From an uncultured Spirochaetaceae bacterium (GTDB lineage: Bacteria > Spirochaetota > Spirochaetia > Sphaerochaetales > Sphaerochaetaceae), in assembly GCA_944389145.1 (NCBI GenBank), contig CALXLH010000025.1, positions 62,001 to 126,000 of the forward strand: a stretch of 64,000 nt of DNA. Direction: 5' to 3'. Below, in pieces: positions 54,286 to 61,938 of the stretch. Both the position numbers and the translations under genes were made by a program. The stretch's first letter is position 1; each line of letters opens with the position of its first letter. Under the pieces are notes generated by a model. It made no database searches. It was not told the DNA's origin and saw only the letters and a program-made list of their open reading frames with translations.

Positions 54286-55295
54286 ACCATATAGCTCCTA
54301 TCAGAAAGCCTGAGTGCCTCGATCACCGCGGTTACCATCGGCTTGATGGTCACCCTGTCCTTACCCGCATCCTCCAGTCCCGCATCGCCTATTATGCCAA
54401 GGCGCAGGAACGGCAGTCCCCACGTCAGCATATAGGACTCATCAGGAGCGGCTGCGGCAGAGGCGGCGTAGCCAACGCCTGCCGTCATGACCAGCACGGA
54501 GGAGAATTCCCCCTTCGCGGCACGGCGGAAAAGCACCTCATGAGAGAATGGTCCCTCGACATCAACCCCTATCCGGCGGGCGACCTCGATTGCAGGGATG
54601 ATGAAATCCTCCTCCTCAGGGCCAGTCCACTCGCCGTCCCTGTCTACAGGATTTAGAGAACAGACTCCGATGGGCATATCGTGATCGAAGAAGCGCGATA
54701 TCCTCAGCGCGTCTATCGACACAAGCGCCTCGATCACGTTCTCTCTGGTTATCGCGGAAATAGCCTCCGAGAGCGCACGGCGATGGGTCAGCCCGAACAT
54801 GTTGATCTTCCCTGCGACAATCATGTTCATCAGGCGCGAGGAGGATGCGAAGCGCGAGAGAAGCGAGAATACGGACCTCTCATCATGGCCCGCTGCCTCA
54901 AGGGCCCTGGCGGAGACAGGACTCGTCACGAGGGAATCGGCAAGCCCGTTCTGTATGATCGACACGGCATGCTCAAGGGCCCTGAACGAGGCCTCCCCCG
55001 TCTCTGCGGAGACCTTTCCATATTCAAAGGAAGAGAGGTCGATGGCCGAGGAACGGAAGAAGATGAACCTGATGCCGTCCTCCTCTGCCCTGCGGAGATC
55101 CTCCTCGTCCTCGGCAAGATACCCAAAGCAGGGATCTATCGACAGATCGGAGGCGGTATGGCTGAAGACCCCCTCATCACCCGTTACGATGATTCCGCCG
55201 TCAAAGGTATCTGAAAGCGCCTTCGTTGCCTTGAGTATCATCTCAGGAGATGTGCCAGCAGGCTCTCCCATGGAAAGGACTATGTATCTAAGCAT
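54282..55295 (-). CDS. Divergent PdxA-family protein
   Basis: A 337-residue member of the 4-hydroxythreonine-4-phosphate dehydrogenase fold, which in true PdxA makes a pyridoxal precursor. VLSMGEPAGTSPEMILKA and LADSLVTSPVSARALEAAG match the family well. One metal histidine is kept (LTHRRAL), but the LNPHAGE segment reads SLNPVDRDGE and the YHDQG loop is replaced by TAGVGYAASAAAAPDE, losing two of three metal ligands. It is therefore probably not a standard PdxA. It leads an operon with a lipoprotein and a small CGCC protein. Confidence 0.75.
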   Translation of the reverse strand: MLRYIVLSMGEPAGTSPEMILKATKALSDTFDGGIIVTGDEGVFSHTASDLSIDPCFGYLAEDEEDLRRAEEDGIRFIFFRSSAIDLSSFEYGKVSAETGEASFRALEHAVSIIQNGLADSLVTSPVSARALEAAGHDERSVFSLLSRFASSSRLMNMIVAGKINMFGLTHRRALSEAISAITRENVIEALVSIDALRISRFFDHDMPIGVCSLNPVDRDGEWTGPEEEDFIIPAIEVARRIGVDVEGPFSHEVLFRRAAKGEFSSVLVMTAGVGYAASAAAAPDESYMLTWGLPFLRLGIIGDAGLEDAGKDRVTIKPMVTAVIEALRLSDRSYMV

Positions 55296-55301
55296 GATGC
55301 C

Positions 55302-55307
55302 ATGATA
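55302..55307 (-). promoter_or_regulatory. Leaderless-type -10 box of the PdxA-like gene
   Basis: On the minus strand TATCAT lies six bases before the ATG. No Shine-Dalgarno and no good -35 are visible. Its upstream DNA overlaps the divergent promoter of the acidic small protein. Confidence 0.45.
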
Positions 55308-55327
55308 CCACAGAGAACGGTTAGATG

Positions 55328-55333
55328 TATAAT
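55328..55333 (+). promoter_or_regulatory. Leaderless-type -10 box of the acidic small protein
   Basis: A perfect TATAAT lies seven bases before the ATG, with no recognisable -35. It is separated by only 20 bases from the opposing -10 box. Confidence 0.5.
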
Positions 55334-55340
55334 CAAAGGT

Positions 55341-55502
55341 ATGATCGATCCAGATGATTTATTCGATGGCCTTGATGAAGAGGATGCTGATGGCGAGGAG
55401 CTTTTCTCATTCATTCCGAAGTTGCCCGGCGAGGATCAGTACGATGACGGCGAGAGCGAATACGGAGATCTCGACGATGAGGAATTCGATATAGATTTCT
55501 AA
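55341..55502 (+). CDS. Highly acidic 53-residue protein
   Basis: A very small protein, MIDPDDLFDGLDEEDADGEE onward, with more than a third Asp and Glu and almost no basic residues; it ends FDIDF. No family is recognised. The frame is open 13 codons upstream, but a perfect -10 box there sets the start. Such acidic peptides can be DNA mimics, chaperone-like or disordered linkers; there is no direct evidence for any. It is divergent from the PdxA-like gene and followed by the trpX-like promoter. Confidence 0.55.
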   Translation: MIDPDDLFDGLDEEDADGEELFSFIPKLPGEDQYDDGESEYGDLDDEEFDIDF

Positions 55503-55520
55503 TGTTTCTATAAAAAGTAT

Positions 55521-55546
55521 CTTGACTGCAGATGCGATACTATATA
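55521..55546 (+). promoter_or_regulatory. Promoter of the first binding protein gene
   Basis: TTGACT followed after 15-17 bases by TATAAA/TAAAGT, about 20 bases before the AGGAGG and ATG of the first TrpX-like gene. Confidence 0.5.
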
Positions 55547-55568
55547 AAGTAACTTCAGGAGGAAATCC

Positions 55569-56543
55569 ATGAAGAAGGCTGCATTGTTGATCGTAATCGC
55601 CATAATCGCATTCTCGCTGCTTCCGGCACAGGGCGTGAGGGAAGAGGAAGATAGCGGCATGCTGAGGATCGGGATATCGAAGATGCTTGCGCACCCTGCG
55701 CTCGATGCGATAGAGGAAGGGATAAGGGACTATCTTGCGGAGAGAGGGATCGAGGCGGAATATGATATCCAGAACGCCAATGGCGAGATAAGCACGGCAG
55801 CATCGATCGCGCAGCTCTTCGACACGGAGGATATGGACCTTGTCATCGGCATAGCGACCCCGACCTCACAGGCCCTGGCAAATACGTTCACCGACATACC
55901 TGTGGTCTTCTCCTCCGTAACCGATGTTCCAGCCGCAGGGCTGGATGGGATAGCCAATGTCTGCGGTGTCTCCGACGTGGTACCGTTCCAGGAGCATTTG
56001 GATCTAATAGAGCGTCTGACAGGCGCGAGGCGTATCGGCATGGTCTATACCTCTGGGGAGGCTAACGGGATATCCCTGATGGAGGGGATGAGGAAGACAG
56101 CGGAGGAGCACGGGGTCGAGCTGATCGCGGCCTCCGTCGCTAACTCAGCGGAGGTCAGGACAGCCGCGGCATCCATAATCGACAGGGTGGATGCGATGTA
56201 TGTGGCAACGGACAATACGGTCGTGTCAGCGCTGCCTGCCCTCTCAGACGTCTGCAGCTCTGCCTCCGTCCCGCTGTTCAGCGCCGATACCACATCAGCA
56301 TTCGGCACCGATGTCCTGATAGCAGGAGGATTCGATTACTACGACTCAGGCCGCCTTACGGGAGAGATCGTGGAGCGCATCCTTTCCGGCGAGAGCCCTG
56401 AGGATATAGGGACCGTATACCTGACATCGCTTGAGCTTTATATCAATGTATCGGTCGCGGAGAGGCTTGGCATCACGATACCGGAGGAAATGCTGGCCGA
56501 TGCGGCATATATCATCAGGGATGGAGAGGATATTTCGGAATAA
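55569..56543 (+). CDS. TrpX-like ABC transporter substrate-binding protein, first copy
   Basis: A 324-residue exported binding protein of the ABC_sub_bind (PF04392) family. The first 20 or so residues (MKKAALLIVIAIIAFSLLPA) are a signal peptide without a cysteine lipobox. GISKMLAHPALDAIEEGIRD, DIQNANGEISTAASIAQ and GIATPTSQALANTFTDIPVVF are family segments. AGGAGG lies six bases before the start. The paralogue, a permease and an ATPase follow in order, as in trpXYZ clusters predicted to import tryptophan; the ligand has not been shown. Confidence 0.82.
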   Translation: MKKAALLIVIAIIAFSLLPAQGVREEEDSGMLRIGISKMLAHPALDAIEEGIRDYLAERGIEAEYDIQNANGEISTAASIAQLFDTEDMDLVIGIATPTSQALANTFTDIPVVFSSVTDVPAAGLDGIANVCGVSDVVPFQEHLDLIERLTGARRIGMVYTSGEANGISLMEGMRKTAEEHGVELIAASVANSAEVRTAAASIIDRVDAMYVATDNTVVSALPALSDVCSSASVPLFSADTTSAFGTDVLIAGGFDYYDSGRLTGEIVERILSGESPEDIGTVYLTSLELYINVSVAERLGITIPEEMLADAAYIIRDGEDISE

Positions 56544-56579
56544 ACATTGAATATTTATTCAAACCGTGCATACCGAATG

Positions 56580-56628
56580 TTGAACCTTTCAGGAGCATTC
56601 TTATAATATTCAGTTAACTGAACGGAGG
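56580..56628 (+). promoter_or_regulatory. Promoter and candidate TrpR operator of the second trpX-like gene
   Basis: TTGAAC, a 16-base spacer and TATAAT are followed immediately by TTCAGTTAACTGAA, a perfect 14-base palindrome at 56609-56622, then GGAGG. The AGTTAACT core equals the centre of the E. coli trp operator (CTAGTTAACTAG). Placement at the transcription start would allow simple repression. Confidence 0.6.
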
Positions 56629-56637
56629 TTGTTCCAA

Positions 56638-57642
56638 ATGAAGAAACTGATAGCTATGACGGCGATCCTCATCGCCTCATTCTCGCTCATCGCGGGAGGA
56701 GCAGGAGAAGCGACGGCAGATGACGGCTCTACCCTCATCGGTGTATCCAAGCTGCTTTCCCACGCAGCCCTCGATGCGGTTGAGCAGGGTATGCAGGACT
56801 ACCTGGCAACGACAGGTCTTCCTATAAGGTATGATTTCCAGAATGCCAACGGCGATATCTCGACATCGGCATCCATCGCGCAGCAGTTCGATAGCGAGAA
56901 CTGTGATATAGTGGTCGGAATCGGAACAGCCACGGCTCAGGCCCTGGCTAATGTCTTCACAGACCGTCCGGTGCTTTTCGCGGCAGTCACGGACCCTGCG
57001 GATGCCGGCCTCGTGGCAGACAACTACACAGCGGATCCAGAGTCGAACGTCTGCGGAGTCTCAGACATGAACCCTGTCGAGGCGCAGATCAGCCTCCTGG
57101 CGGAGATCACTGGCGCAAGGACGATCGGAAACGTCTATTCCTCAGGCGAGCAGAATGGCGTCGTGCTTATGGAACAGGCACAGGCCGCATGCGATAAGCT
57201 CGGGCTGGAGTTCGTGCCTGTAGCGATCGCGAACTCCTCCGAGGTCAGGATGGCCACGCAGTCGATCATCGACCGCGTCGATGCCGTATACATCGCAACG
57301 GACAACAACGTCATCTCAGCCATCGCCTCGGTAGACGATGTCTGCTCCGCAGCCGGCAAGCCGATGCTGGTAGCCGATCCATCAGGCATAGACGGACTGA
57401 ACTGCATGATCGCATGGGGATTCAACTACTACTCCATCGGAACGGCGCTCGGCGAGCAGATCGAGGCTATCATAAACGGATCCGAGCCAGGTCCGCTCGG
57501 AACGGTCATCCTCTCAGATCCGGGCGACTTCGAGCTTTGGTTCAATCTCGATACTGCCGAGGAGCTTGGATTCACCATTCCGCAGGAGTATCTGGACACG
57601 GCACAGGTCATCATCAAGGATGGCGTGAAGACAGAGAGGTGA
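56638..57642 (+). CDS. trpX: TrpX-like ABC transporter substrate-binding protein, second copy
   Basis: A 334-residue paralogue of the preceding gene with the same segment order: GVSKLLSHAALDAVEQGMQD, DFQNANGDISTSASIAQ and GIGTATAQALANVFTDRPVLF. MKKLIAMTAILIASFSLIAG is the signal peptide. An in-frame TTG three codons upstream is rejected because GGAGG (nine bases away) fits the ATG. It has its own promoter with a TrpR-like palindrome and a hairpin after its stop, so the binding protein is probably made in excess over the membrane subunits. Confidence 0.83.
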   Translation: MKKLIAMTAILIASFSLIAGGAGEATADDGSTLIGVSKLLSHAALDAVEQGMQDYLATTGLPIRYDFQNANGDISTSASIAQQFDSENCDIVVGIGTATAQALANVFTDRPVLFAAVTDPADAGLVADNYTADPESNVCGVSDMNPVEAQISLLAEITGARTIGNVYSSGEQNGVVLMEQAQAACDKLGLEFVPVAIANSSEVRMATQSIIDRVDAVYIATDNNVISAIASVDDVCSAAGKPMLVADPSGIDGLNCMIAWGFNYYSIGTALGEQIEAIINGSEPGPLGTVILSDPGDFELWFNLDTAEELGFTIPQEYLDTAQVIIKDGVKTER

Positions 57643-57661
57643 TATTCTGCTATCATCGTGA

Positions 57662-57690
57662 AGGCCGTCGCTTGGCGGCCTTCTCTATTT
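57662..57690 (+). terminator. Intercistronic hairpin between trpX-like and permease genes
   Basis: GAAGGCCG and CGGCCTTC pair around an eight-base loop, followed by TCTATTT. A partial terminator here would lower expression of the permease and ATPase relative to the binding protein. Confidence 0.6.
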
Positions 57691-57701
57691 GAGGTTTTGA
57701 A

Positions 57702-58640
57702 ATGATTGAAGGTATTTTCGTTGAAGGTCTGATCTTCTCGATCATGGTCCTAGGCATATTGATAAGCTACAGGATCCTGGACTTTGCAGACCTTACATGC
57801 GATGGATCGGTGGCAACCGGAGCCGCCGTGGCAACGATGTGCATAGTGAACGGGCTCGGCATAACGGTAGGCCTCGTGCTTTCGTTCCTTGTCGGAGTGC
57901 TTTGCGGCCTCGTGACCGCTACGATACACAACAAGCTCCATATCCCGGGGCTGCTGGCGGGAATCCTCACGATGACGATGCTCTACTCCATCAACCTGAG
58001 GATACTCGGGAACAAGGCAAACGTGTCCCTTGTCCGCGTTGATACGCTCTACAGGCTCTTTCCTGATGCCTTCCCCTTCCTCTCGCAGGCAATGGCTGCG
58101 CTGGCAGGCACGCTGATCTTCGTCCTTGCCGTCAAGGTAATCATGGACCTCTTCTTCCGCACGGACCTCGGGCAGGCGCTCGGCGCCCTAGGCGGAAACG
58201 AGCAGGTGATCCTCTCCCAGGGCATGAACCCCGCGCTTCTCAAGCTGATCGGAGTCGGACTCTCAAACGGACTGATCGCACTCTCCGGCGGACTTCTGGC
58301 ACAGTATCAGGGATTCGCTGACGCGAACCTGGGACAGGGAATGGTCGTCCAGGGCCTGGCCGCGATAATGATCGGAGAGTTCCTCTTCTCCTCGAACAGG
58401 ATCTCGCTGATAACCCTCCGCGCAATCCTCGGAGGCATCATATACAAGGCACTGATGTTCCTCGGCAGGAAGTACGGGTACCTCATCGGCATAACGCCAA
58501 ATGACTTCAAGCTGCTTACCGGCATACTTGTCATCATCTCGCTCACCATCGCGCAGATGAGGATCATGGCCTCTGACAAGGGCGCGAGGAAGAAGGCGCT
58601 GGAGAAGACGCTTGGACACAAGGAGGCCGAGAATGCTTGA
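57702..58640 (+). CDS. trpY: ABC transporter permease, TrpY-like
   Basis: A 312-residue inner-membrane permease of the BPD_transp_2 (PF02653) family with eight or nine hydrophobic segments, beginning IFVEGLIFSIMVLGILISYRIL. ADLTCDGSVATGAAV near residue 28 and ALGGNEQVILSQGMNPALLKLIGVGLSNG near 165 are family segments. GAGG lies before the start. Its last eight bases overlap the ATPase gene. It forms the membrane channel of the putative tryptophan importer. Confidence 0.85.
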   Translation: MIEGIFVEGLIFSIMVLGILISYRILDFADLTCDGSVATGAAVATMCIVNGLGITVGLVLSFLVGVLCGLVTATIHNKLHIPGLLAGILTMTMLYSINLRILGNKANVSLVRVDTLYRLFPDAFPFLSQAMAALAGTLIFVLAVKVIMDLFFRTDLGQALGALGGNEQVILSQGMNPALLKLIGVGLSNGLIALSGGLLAQYQGFADANLGQGMVVQGLAAIMIGEFLFSSNRISLITLRAILGGIIYKALMFLGRKYGYLIGITPNDFKLLTGILVIISLTIAQMRIMASDKGARKKALEKTLGHKEAENA

Positions 58641-59421
58641 GATCAGCCATGTCACAAAGGTATTCTTCCCGGGAACGGTCAATGAGAAGGTCGCGCTGGA
58701 GGATATAAACCTCACCGTAAGCGATGGAGATGTCATCTGCGTCATCGGATCCAACGGCTCCGGAAAATCCACGCTATTCAACATGATCGCAGGAACATTC
58801 CCTGTCACATCCGGAACCATCAGGCTCAACGGCAAGGACATAACGAACGCTCCTGAATATAAGAGATCATTCATGATCGGCCGCATCTTCCAGGACCCGA
58901 CGAAGGGAACGAGCGCCAACATGTCGGTGCAGGATAACATGAACCTTGCCTCCTCCAAGGGAATGAAGGGACTCAGGTTCGGACTTACGAAGGAAAGGAA
59001 GGCCGCATTCCGCGAGATGCTCAAGACCATCGGGCTTGAGGACAGGATGGAGGATAACGTAGGTCTTCTCTCCGGCGGGCAGAGGCAGGCACTCACGCTG
59101 CTGATGACAACGCTCTCCCACCCTTCCCTCATGCTGCTTGATGAGCATACTGCCGCGCTTGATCCGAGGAACGCGGAGATCGTCATGGATCTTACAAAGG
59201 AGTACATCGAGCGAGACAGGCTCACGGCGATGATGGTCACCCATAACATGCAGTTCGCCATCGACTACGGCAACAGGCTGATCATGATGGATGAAGGCCA
59301 TATAATACTCGACGTCAAAGGCGAGGATAAGTCCCGTCTTACCGTCCAGGGACTCGTAGATGAGTTCAGGAAGATAAGGAAGAAGGAATTCGCCTCGGAC
59401 GAAGGCCTCCTGACCGAATAG
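58633..59421 (+). CDS. trpZ: ABC transporter ATP-binding protein, TrpZ-like
   Basis: A 262-residue ATPase. VIGSNGSGKSTLFNMIAG is Walker A near residue 40, GRIFQDPTKGTSANMS the Q-loop, LLSGGQRQALTLLM the signature near 145 and LMLLDEHTAALDPRN Walker B; VTHNMQFAIDYG carries the switch histidine. Upstream TTG extends the frame, but AGGAGG six bases before the ATG sets the start. It completes the importer encoded just upstream. Confidence 0.92.
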   Translation: MLEISHVTKVFFPGTVNEKVALEDINLTVSDGDVICVIGSNGSGKSTLFNMIAGTFPVTSGTIRLNGKDITNAPEYKRSFMIGRIFQDPTKGTSANMSVQDNMNLASSKGMKGLRFGLTKERKAAFREMLKTIGLEDRMEDNVGLLSGGQRQALTLLMTTLSHPSLMLLDEHTAALDPRNAEIVMDLTKEYIERDRLTAMMVTHNMQFAIDYGNRLIMMDEGHIILDVKGEDKSRLTVQGLVDEFRKIRKKEFASDEGLLTE

Positions 59422-59446
59422 GCAGGGACCTCTATTCAAGACACGC

Positions 59447-59475
59447 TGATGGCCTCCTCAGGAAGGGGGCCATCA
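59447..59475 (+). terminator. Possible terminator after the ABC transporter operon
   Basis: TGATGGCC and GGCCATCA pair around a 13-base loop shortly after the ATPase stop. No T-tract follows, so it may instead be a processing or stability hairpin. Confidence 0.4.
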
Positions 59476-59534
59476 ATGCTTCCGGCGGCCTCTGCTCATC
59501 TGTCCAAAGAAGGCGCTTAACCTCGATTTAACAC

Positions 59535-59563
59535 TTGCCAGTCTTCGTCCTTTGTCCTAGATT
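59535..59563 (+). promoter_or_regulatory. Leaderless-type promoter of the MATE gene
   Basis: TTGCCA, a 17-base spacer and TAGATT lie nine bases before the ATG, without a Shine-Dalgarno. Confidence 0.6.
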
Positions 59564-59572
59564 AGCGGTGAT

Positions 59573-60925
59573 ATGCAACACAAAGCCGCCTCTCCCCTGA
59601 TGTTCGACAACCGGTACCTTGCAAATCTGATCATCCCGCTGCTGATAGAGACGCTGTTCTCAGTCATGATCGGTATGATGGATACGATAATGGTCGCACG
59701 GGTGGGAGAGCATGCGGTATCCGGCGTATCGCTGGTGGATGCGGTATCCAACCTCTTCGTCTTCCTCTTCTCCGCGTTCGCGACAGGAGGAGCGGTAGTC
59801 GCATCGCAGTATCTTGGCAAGAAGGATCAGAAGAACTCGTGCTTCGCGGCGAAGCAGCTGATCTATCTCTCATTCTTCTTCTCGATGGCAGTCTCTGTCC
59901 TGATGCTCATCTTCCGAGCCTTCACGCTCGACATGATCTATGGAGACATCGAAGAGAGCGTGATGAGATCAGCGCTCGACTACTTCACGCCGATACTCAT
60001 ATCCTTCCCCTTCCTGGCCCTGCTGAACAGCGCGAATGCGATCTTCAGGGCAATGGGCAAGAGCCGCATCACGATGATCGTGAGCATCATCATGAACGCG
60101 ATCAACATCTCTGGTAATGCATTCTTCATCTATGTATGCGGCATGGGGACCTTCGGAGCCGGGCTTGCCTCTCTGATATCTAGGATCGTTGCCTGCGTAT
60201 TCATGCTCTACAAGGTTACGCGGAAGGAGGAGACGATACATGCAGAGAACCTCTTCCGCTTCGATGTTTCCCCTAGCATGATCGGCCGTGTGCTGAAGAT
60301 CGCGCTTCCATCAGGCATAGAGAACTGCATATTCCACATAGGAAAGATCCTCATAAGCTCCACCATCGCATCGTTCGGAACCGCATCGATAGCGGCTAAT
60401 GCAGTATTCGGCGCGCTATCAACATTCGCGAACATCCCCGGTACCGCGGTGGGCATGGCAGCGGTCGCGGTCATAGGACAGTGCTGCGGCGCGAGAGATT
60501 ACAAGGCCGCTACTTATTATGGCTGGAAGCTGCTGATACTGACATACATAATGATGGGAATCACATGCCTGATCATGTATATGCTCACCCCTGAGCTTGC
60601 CATGCTCTACAATCTCTCCAGCGAGGCCTATGCGATGTCTGTGGAGACAATCAGGCTGAACATGGTCCAGACCGCCATATTCTGGCCGCTCGCGTTCACC
60701 ATTCCGAACTTCCTGCGAGCAGCAGGAGACGCGAAGTTCACCATGATCATATCGATAATATCTATGTGGGCTTTCCGCGTGATACTCTCAAGGATACTCG
60801 GAGTGAACCTGGGACTGGGATTCCTCGGTGTTTGCTGGGGAATGTTCATCGACTGGTACTGCCGTGACATCTTCTTCCTCGTACGCTTCATACGTGGAAA
60901 GTGGAAATCGAAGACTGTCGTCTGA
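59573..60925 (+). CDS. MATE-family multidrug/cation antiporter
   Basis: A 450-residue inner-membrane exporter with twelve predicted helices in two six-helix halves. LIIPLLIETLFSVMIGMMDTIMVARVGEHAVSGVSLVD is the family's first-helix pattern, repeated in the second half as IALPSGIENCIFHIGKILISSTIASFGTASIAANAV. The Na+/H+ coupled NorM/DinF branch exports drugs or metabolites; substrate unknown. It stands alone with its own promoter and is convergent with rsfS. Confidence 0.9.
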   Translation: MQHKAASPLMFDNRYLANLIIPLLIETLFSVMIGMMDTIMVARVGEHAVSGVSLVDAVSNLFVFLFSAFATGGAVVASQYLGKKDQKNSCFAAKQLIYLSFFFSMAVSVLMLIFRAFTLDMIYGDIEESVMRSALDYFTPILISFPFLALLNSANAIFRAMGKSRITMIVSIIMNAINISGNAFFIYVCGMGTFGAGLASLISRIVACVFMLYKVTRKEETIHAENLFRFDVSPSMIGRVLKIALPSGIENCIFHIGKILISSTIASFGTASIAANAVFGALSTFANIPGTAVGMAAVAVIGQCCGARDYKAATYYGWKLLILTYIMMGITCLIMYMLTPELAMLYNLSSEAYAMSVETIRLNMVQTAIFWPLAFTIPNFLRAAGDAKFTMIISIISMWAFRVILSRILGVNLGLGFLGVCWGMFIDWYCRDIFFLVRFIRGKWKSKTVV

Positions 60926-61023
60926 TCTGAGCCTGATGGTGCCGGCAAGCCCATCCGAAGGGAAGGAGGATGCATCGGCACCGCCAAGGCTATCTATGCC
61001 AGCTCCATGCAGGAGCATGACGC

Positions 61024-61368
61024 TTATACCAGGTTCTCTGTCGCCTTCCAGAGCTTCTCAAGATTATAGAAGCTCCTCAGTTCCTCGCTCATCAGGTGGA
61101 TTATCACATCACCGCAGTCGATAAGCTCCCAGCCATCGTCTCCGGGGCTCTTATGCCTGTTGTTCACGGTAAGGCCGAGCTCGTTAAGCTCACCCCACAG
61201 CTGATGCACCACGCCGCGAAGGTGGCCGACGGAGCTGACGGTCGCGATGACGAATGCATCTGTCCAGCTGCACTCATGCTCCATATCGATGACGGTAACG
61301 TCTCCGCATCTGTGTTCCTCAAGGTACGCCTTGAGCTTATCTGTCTTCTCCTTGATATCACTCTTCAT
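61024..61368 (-). CDS. rsfS: Ribosome silencing factor RsfS
   Basis: A 114-residue protein that binds L14 of the 50S subunit and blocks subunit joining when nutrients are scarce. VTVIDMEHECSWTDAFVIATVSSVGHLRGVVHQL and the C-terminal DDGWELIDCGDVIIHLMSEELRSFYNLEKLW are diagnostic. GGAGA lies before the start. It is the last gene of the obgE-nadD-yqeK-lipoprotein-rsfS operon, an order shared by many bacteria. Confidence 0.95.
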   Translation of the reverse strand: MKSDIKEKTDKLKAYLEEHRCGDVTVIDMEHECSWTDAFVIATVSSVGHLRGVVHQLWGELNELGLTVNNRHKSPGDDGWELIDCGDVIIHLMSEELRSFYNLEKLWKATENLV

Positions 61369-61371
61369 ATC

Positions 61372-61938
61372 TCAATCTCCAAATATGGAATCAATCCATT
61401 GTCCCATGAAATCAACAGCGCTCTCCCAGCTTACCGGGCCAGGGATTATGCTTCCGAGGCTATATTCGGCATAATCATCGCCTCCAGCTGGAAATGCATC
61501 AAGAAATGCCGAATCGAAGGAAGAGGAAAGCGCGTCTATGTTATCCAGAAACCCGCTTTTCTCCAAGTCCCTGCCGTTCTCCCAGAGGGCAGCCTCAGGA
61601 GATGAGGAGCCAGTCGCCGCGGCAAGCCGTCCCAACAGCCGGCGCCTTGCCCTGTATTCATCGACATCCACGGAATAGATACGATCTGCCGGTACATCGA
61701 AAAGCTCTGATACAGCCTCCGCCAGAGGCTTTCCCGACAGATCCTCGATATATCTGGCCTTCACGCTGCCTGAGATGATCAGGCAGGTCCTATCCGCCTC
61801 GCTCACATACACTGTGATTCCCCCATCAGAGACGAGGGCAATCGATTCACGCCCAGGCCTGCAGGACACGAGGAGAAGCATCAAGGCAATGATGCAGCAT
61901 GCCTTACCCAAGGCGTCCCCCTGCCTTGAGAAACTCAT
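61372..61938 (-). CDS. Uncharacterised lipoprotein in the LytR position of the operon
   Basis: A 188-residue predicted lipoprotein: ACCIIALMLLLVSC forms a hydrophobic stretch ending in a lipobox cysteine near residue 26. The body (GGITVYVSEADRTCLIISGSVKARYIEDLSGKPLAEAVSEL) is not assigned to a family. In related operons a LytR-CpsA-Psr gene often lies between yqeK and rsfS; this protein is shorter and lacks the recognisable LCP core, so homology is not claimed. GGAG lies five bases before the ATG; 35 bases overlap the yqeK end. Confidence 0.65.
   Translation of the reverse strand: MSFSRQGDALGKACCIIALMLLLVSCRPGRESIALVSDGGITVYVSEADRTCLIISGSVKARYIEDLSGKPLAEAVSELFDVPADRIYSVDVDEYRARRRLLGRLAAATGSSSPEAALWENGRDLEKSGFLDNIDALSSSFDSAFLDAFPAGGDDYAEYSLGSIIPGPVSWESAVDFMGQWIDSIFGD

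Noticed and set aside
58612-58633. Earlier TTG start for the TrpZ-like ATPase
   Set aside because: The strong AGGAGG lies between this codon and the ATG, so the ATG is the better start.
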